The notes under the pieces were generated by a model. It had not been told where the DNA came from. It did not search any database and was given only the letters and a program-made list of their open reading frames with translations. The position numbers were made by a program, and so were the translations under genes. A stretch of DNA of 7,676 nucleotides from Bacillota bacterium (GTDB lineage: Bacteria; Bacillota; Sulfobacillia; JAJZYS01; JAJYTV01): NCBI GenBank assembly GCA_021806845.1, contig JAKAPV010000143.1, positions 1 to 7,676 on the forward strand. Reading direction: 5' to 3'. Positions 6,381 through 7,676 of this stretch are shown one piece after another (positions within the stretch are counted from its first letter, which is position 1; every line of letters begins with the position of its first letter).

Positions 6381-6409
6381 TTAATACATTCACTCTGATT
6401 TTAAAGCAA
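6381..6409 (-). promoter_or_regulatory. promoter of the exporter-tetR operon, with possible operator
   Basis: On the minus strand a -35 TTGCTT (6404-6409) and a -10 TATTAA (6381-6386) lie 17 nt apart in the only clearly AT-rich patch near the gene. The leader to the ATG would be about 50 nt. An imperfect inverted pair surrounds the -35: AGTGTTTATATG read on the plus strand at 6411-6422, and AGTGAATGTATTAATG read on the minus strand at 6379-6394. This is a plausible TetR binding region, but the symmetry is incomplete. Confidence 0.6.
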
Positions 6410-6489
6410 CAGTGTTTATATGAGGACGTCCGCCACCGGCGCCGAGACGCCCCCGTCGGTAAGCCGCGCAGGTCCCAAACATAGAAGGA

Positions 6490-6536
6490 CCCCGCCCTTG
6501 CGGGGGGCGGGCGCTTGCAGCGGATATGGCGCCCGC
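6490..6536. repeat. overlapping, mutually exclusive GC-rich hairpins
   Basis: Three stems share bases. CCCCGC (6490-6495) pairs with GCGGGG (6500-6505) around a 4-nt loop. CCCGCCC (6491-6497) pairs with GGGCGGG (6505-6511). GCGGGCGC (6507-6514) pairs with GCGCCCGC (6529-6536) around a 14-nt loop. The second and third cannot coexist. Read leftward, the first is followed by TCCTTCTATGTTT, so it could act as a weak terminator insulating the exporter promoter. Confidence 0.4.
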
Positions 6537-6600
6537 GAGATTCCTGCTGCCCAGACGACCCCCCCGACAATCGGCGAGTCTTGCGCAAGGCAGGCGGACG

Positions 6601-6634
6601 ACCGCGTCAAGGAGATCAGGGCGACTGACGCGGT
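6601..6634. repeat. 9-bp perfect inverted repeat
   Basis: ACCGCGTCA (6601-6609) and TGACGCGGT (6626-6634) are exactly complementary with 16 nt between them. As DNA it could be a dimer operator with half-sites 25 bp apart; as RNA it is a stable hairpin. It lies about 250 bp before the oxidase gene and is not followed by a T-run. Confidence 0.4.
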
Positions 6635-6782
6635 GAAACTGTTGCCGCCACGTGCCCCATACGACATCCGGCTCACGCGAAATGGTCCATTCGGCCCACC
6701 CATATGCTAAGGCGGCGTCCAATCGTCTGCCGGATTATGACCGTTCGGGCCTTTGCGGCTGGGCCGCACGACCCTACCTCGC

Positions 6783-6799
6783 TGGGGCCGTTTGCCCCA
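6783..6799. repeat. 6-bp hairpin in the oxidase gene leader region
   Basis: TGGGGC (6783-6788) and GCCCCA (6794-6799) flank the loop CGTTT. A smaller GCGGC/GCCGC hairpin (6755-6767) precedes it. If transcription of the oxidase gene begins upstream of these, both would lie in its 5' leader. They are short and may be chance. Confidence 0.25.
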
Positions 6800-6881
6800 C
6801 CATCAGGACAAGCGGGCATGGACCTATGGCGACTTTTCCCTCTGCGCCCGCTGCCAAACCACAAGGGGTGAGCCGACTCTG

Positions 6882-7676
6882 TTGCAGCGCATCCTACGTA
6901 GGTCCCTTCACCTGTCCTTGGCGGCCGCGGCCACACTCGTACTGACAGGATGTGGGTCCCAGTACGTCCTCCTGCACCCGGCCGGACCCGTGGCGGAGAG
7001 CGAACTCCGCACCATGGCCATCGCCGGTATCGCGATGGCGGTGGTGATCGGGTTCGTCTTCGTGCTCCTGGCGATCGCCGTCCTGCGTTTTCGCGACCGC
7101 AAAGGCAACCGGGCGCCATACCGTCCGAACTGGGCGGAGAACCGCTGGCTCGAGATCACCTGGTTTGCCATTCCCCTACTGATCGTGGCGGCCATCAGCG
7201 TGCCGACCGTGTCCGGAGTCTACTCTCTTGCGACGGTGCCGAAGAGCCCGAAGCCGCTCGTCATCAACGTGACGTCCCTGACGTGGAAGTGGGTATTCGA
7301 GTATCCGTCTCAGCATGTCGCCACCGTCAACTACGTCGTCATCCCGGCCGGTCGGCCGGTGCTGTTCCGGCTGTTCGGCGACTCCGCGATGAACACGTTC
7401 TGGGTGCCGCAGCTTGGAGGCATGGAGTACACCATGCCCAACTGGGTGCTGCCGCTTTGGCTTGAGGCGAGCCATCCAGGCGTCTACTGGGGCCACAGCG
7501 GCAACTTCTCCGGCGTGGGCTTTGAGAAGATGTTCTTTTCCGTCCACGCCGTCACGCCGGCCGACTTCCAGAGGTTCAGCTGGAGCGGTTCGGCGAGAAG
7601 GACTGCGTCGACATACGTGCGCAGGAGTTCGCGGACCTCCGGTGCGACTTCGTCGTTGTTCCTTGTCATAGGTGCA
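6882..7676 (+). CDS. qoxA: menaquinol oxidase subunit II (QoxA-like); 3' end runs off the window and looks disrupted
   Basis: This is subunit II of a haem-copper quinol oxidase, which passes electrons from quinol to the catalytic subunit I and is anchored outside the membrane. The TTG start at 6882 lies 10 nt after AAGGGGTGA; an upstream CTG at 6879 is also possible. The signal peptide ends in the lipobox L21-T-G-C24. Two membrane segments follow (about 44-68 and 93-116, the latter beginning WLEITWFAIPLLIV), then the cupredoxin domain with VTSLTWKWVFEYP, VNYVVIPAG, MNTFWVPQLGG and GVYWGHSGNFSGVGFEKMFF. The cysteines and other Cu-A ligands of cytochrome c oxidases are absent from the last segment, which indicates a quinol rather than a cytochrome c enzyme. 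The domain reads well to VTPADFQ (224-230). After about 7575 the frame turns to rare-codon, Ser/Arg-rich noise with no stop before the edge. Other oxidase subunits would be expected downstream but are not in view. Confidence 0.9.
   Translation, partial: MQRILRRSLHLSLAAAATLVLTGCGSQYVLLHPAGPVAESELRTMAIAGIAMAVVIGFVFVLLAIAVLRFRDRKGNRAPYRPNWAENRWLEITWFAIPLLIVAAISVPTVSGVYSLATVPKSPKPLVINVTSLTWKWVFEYPSQHVATVNYVVIPAGRPVLFRLFGDSAMNTFWVPQLGGMEYTMPNWVLPLWLEASHPGVYWGHSGNFSGVGFEKMFFSVHAVTPADFQRFSWSGSARRTASTYVRRSSRTSGATSSLFLVIGA
7551..7669 (-). pseudogene. N-terminal fragment of a MarR-like regulator, antisense to the end of qoxA
   Basis: From ATG 7669 the minus strand reads about 40 residues with a natural composition and GC-rich third positions: MTRNNDEVAPEV, then RELLRTYVDAVLL, then EPLQLNLWKSAGVT. 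The helix followed by LWxxAGxT resembles the start of MarR-family regulators, where LTxxQLRVL usually comes next. Here the frame instead runs into the antisense of the oxidase gene and stops at 7484-7486, giving 61 codons in all, too short for a MarR protein (about 140-160). Only 7 nt remain beyond the ATG, so no SD site can be checked and the true start may lie outside the window. The family call rests on a short stretch and is tentative; that this strand is the coding one here is firmer. Confidence 0.45.

Larger units (their letters stand above)
6410..6881. other. gene-less stretch with inverted repeats upstream of the oxidase gene
   Basis: These 472 bases contain no frame with recognisable protein on either strand. 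They separate the leftward exporter operon from the rightward oxidase gene. Several inverted repeats (6490-6536, 6601-6634, 6783-6799) and a 10-bp palindrome CTTGCGCAAG (6580-6589) are present. Weak -10-like hexamers (GATTAT at 6733-6738, TATGCT at 6703-6708) have no matching -35, so I do not call a promoter for the oxidase gene. Confidence 0.6.

Noticed and set aside
5292..6398. 368- and 280-codon plus-strand frames opposite the exporter gene
   Set aside because: They are antisense to a 14-segment transporter with diagnostic MFS motifs, and their translations are low-complexity.
1..7676. CRISPR array, insertion sequence or long direct repeats
   Set aside because: No spaced direct repeats, transposase motifs or terminal inverted repeats with target duplications were seen; repeated CCTGCAG words are short and scattered.

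Overview
The window looks like chromosomal DNA of a high-GC Gram-positive bacterium, most likely a Bacillota relative (Alicyclobacillaceae-like is a guess). The genes have strong Shine-Dalgarno (SD) sites (AAGGAGG, AAGGGAG, AAGGGGTGA), GTG and TTG starts and GC-rich third codon positions. Two products are lipoproteins. The terminal oxidase subunit is of the QoxA quinol-oxidase type, which is typical of Bacilli. No genus can be fixed from this sequence alone.

Layout from left to right: (1) 1-816, minus strand: ATP-binding subunit of an ABC-2 type exporter, cut by the window edge. (2) 951-1400, minus: a HIT-family nucleotide hydrolase or transferase. (3) 1401-2367: almost 1 kb without a convincing gene, holding three or four strong inverted repeats at 1699-1841 and a doubtful open frame that runs into the next gene. 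(4) 2368-3210, plus: a lone rmlD (dTDP-4-dehydrorhamnose reductase). (5) 3410-3922, plus: a small lipoprotein with two Yx(F/Y)xxD motifs (COG4315 / PF03640 type), with a TTGACA promoter element upstream and a 12-bp hairpin terminator downstream. (6) 4089-6325, minus: a DHA2-type MFS drug exporter followed by a TetR regulator, probably one operon read from a promoter at 6381-6409. (7) 6410-6881: about 470 bp without a gene, again rich in inverted repeats. (8) 6882 to the right edge, plus: quinol oxidase subunit II (QoxA-like). From about 7575 its frame stops looking like protein, and the opposite strand carries what looks like the N-terminus of a MarR-like regulator.

How the genes fit together: the exporter and TetR gene form a standard substrate-inducible efflux unit. 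The ABC ATPase, HIT protein, RmlD, COG4315 lipoprotein and QoxA belong to unrelated housekeeping or envelope functions and share no obvious pathway. I see no CRISPR array, transposase, tRNA, rRNA or recognisable defence system. The items most worth a second look are the abrupt qoxA/MarR-like junction at the right end and the two hairpin-rich gene-less regions. I did not find a convincing new multi-gene system.
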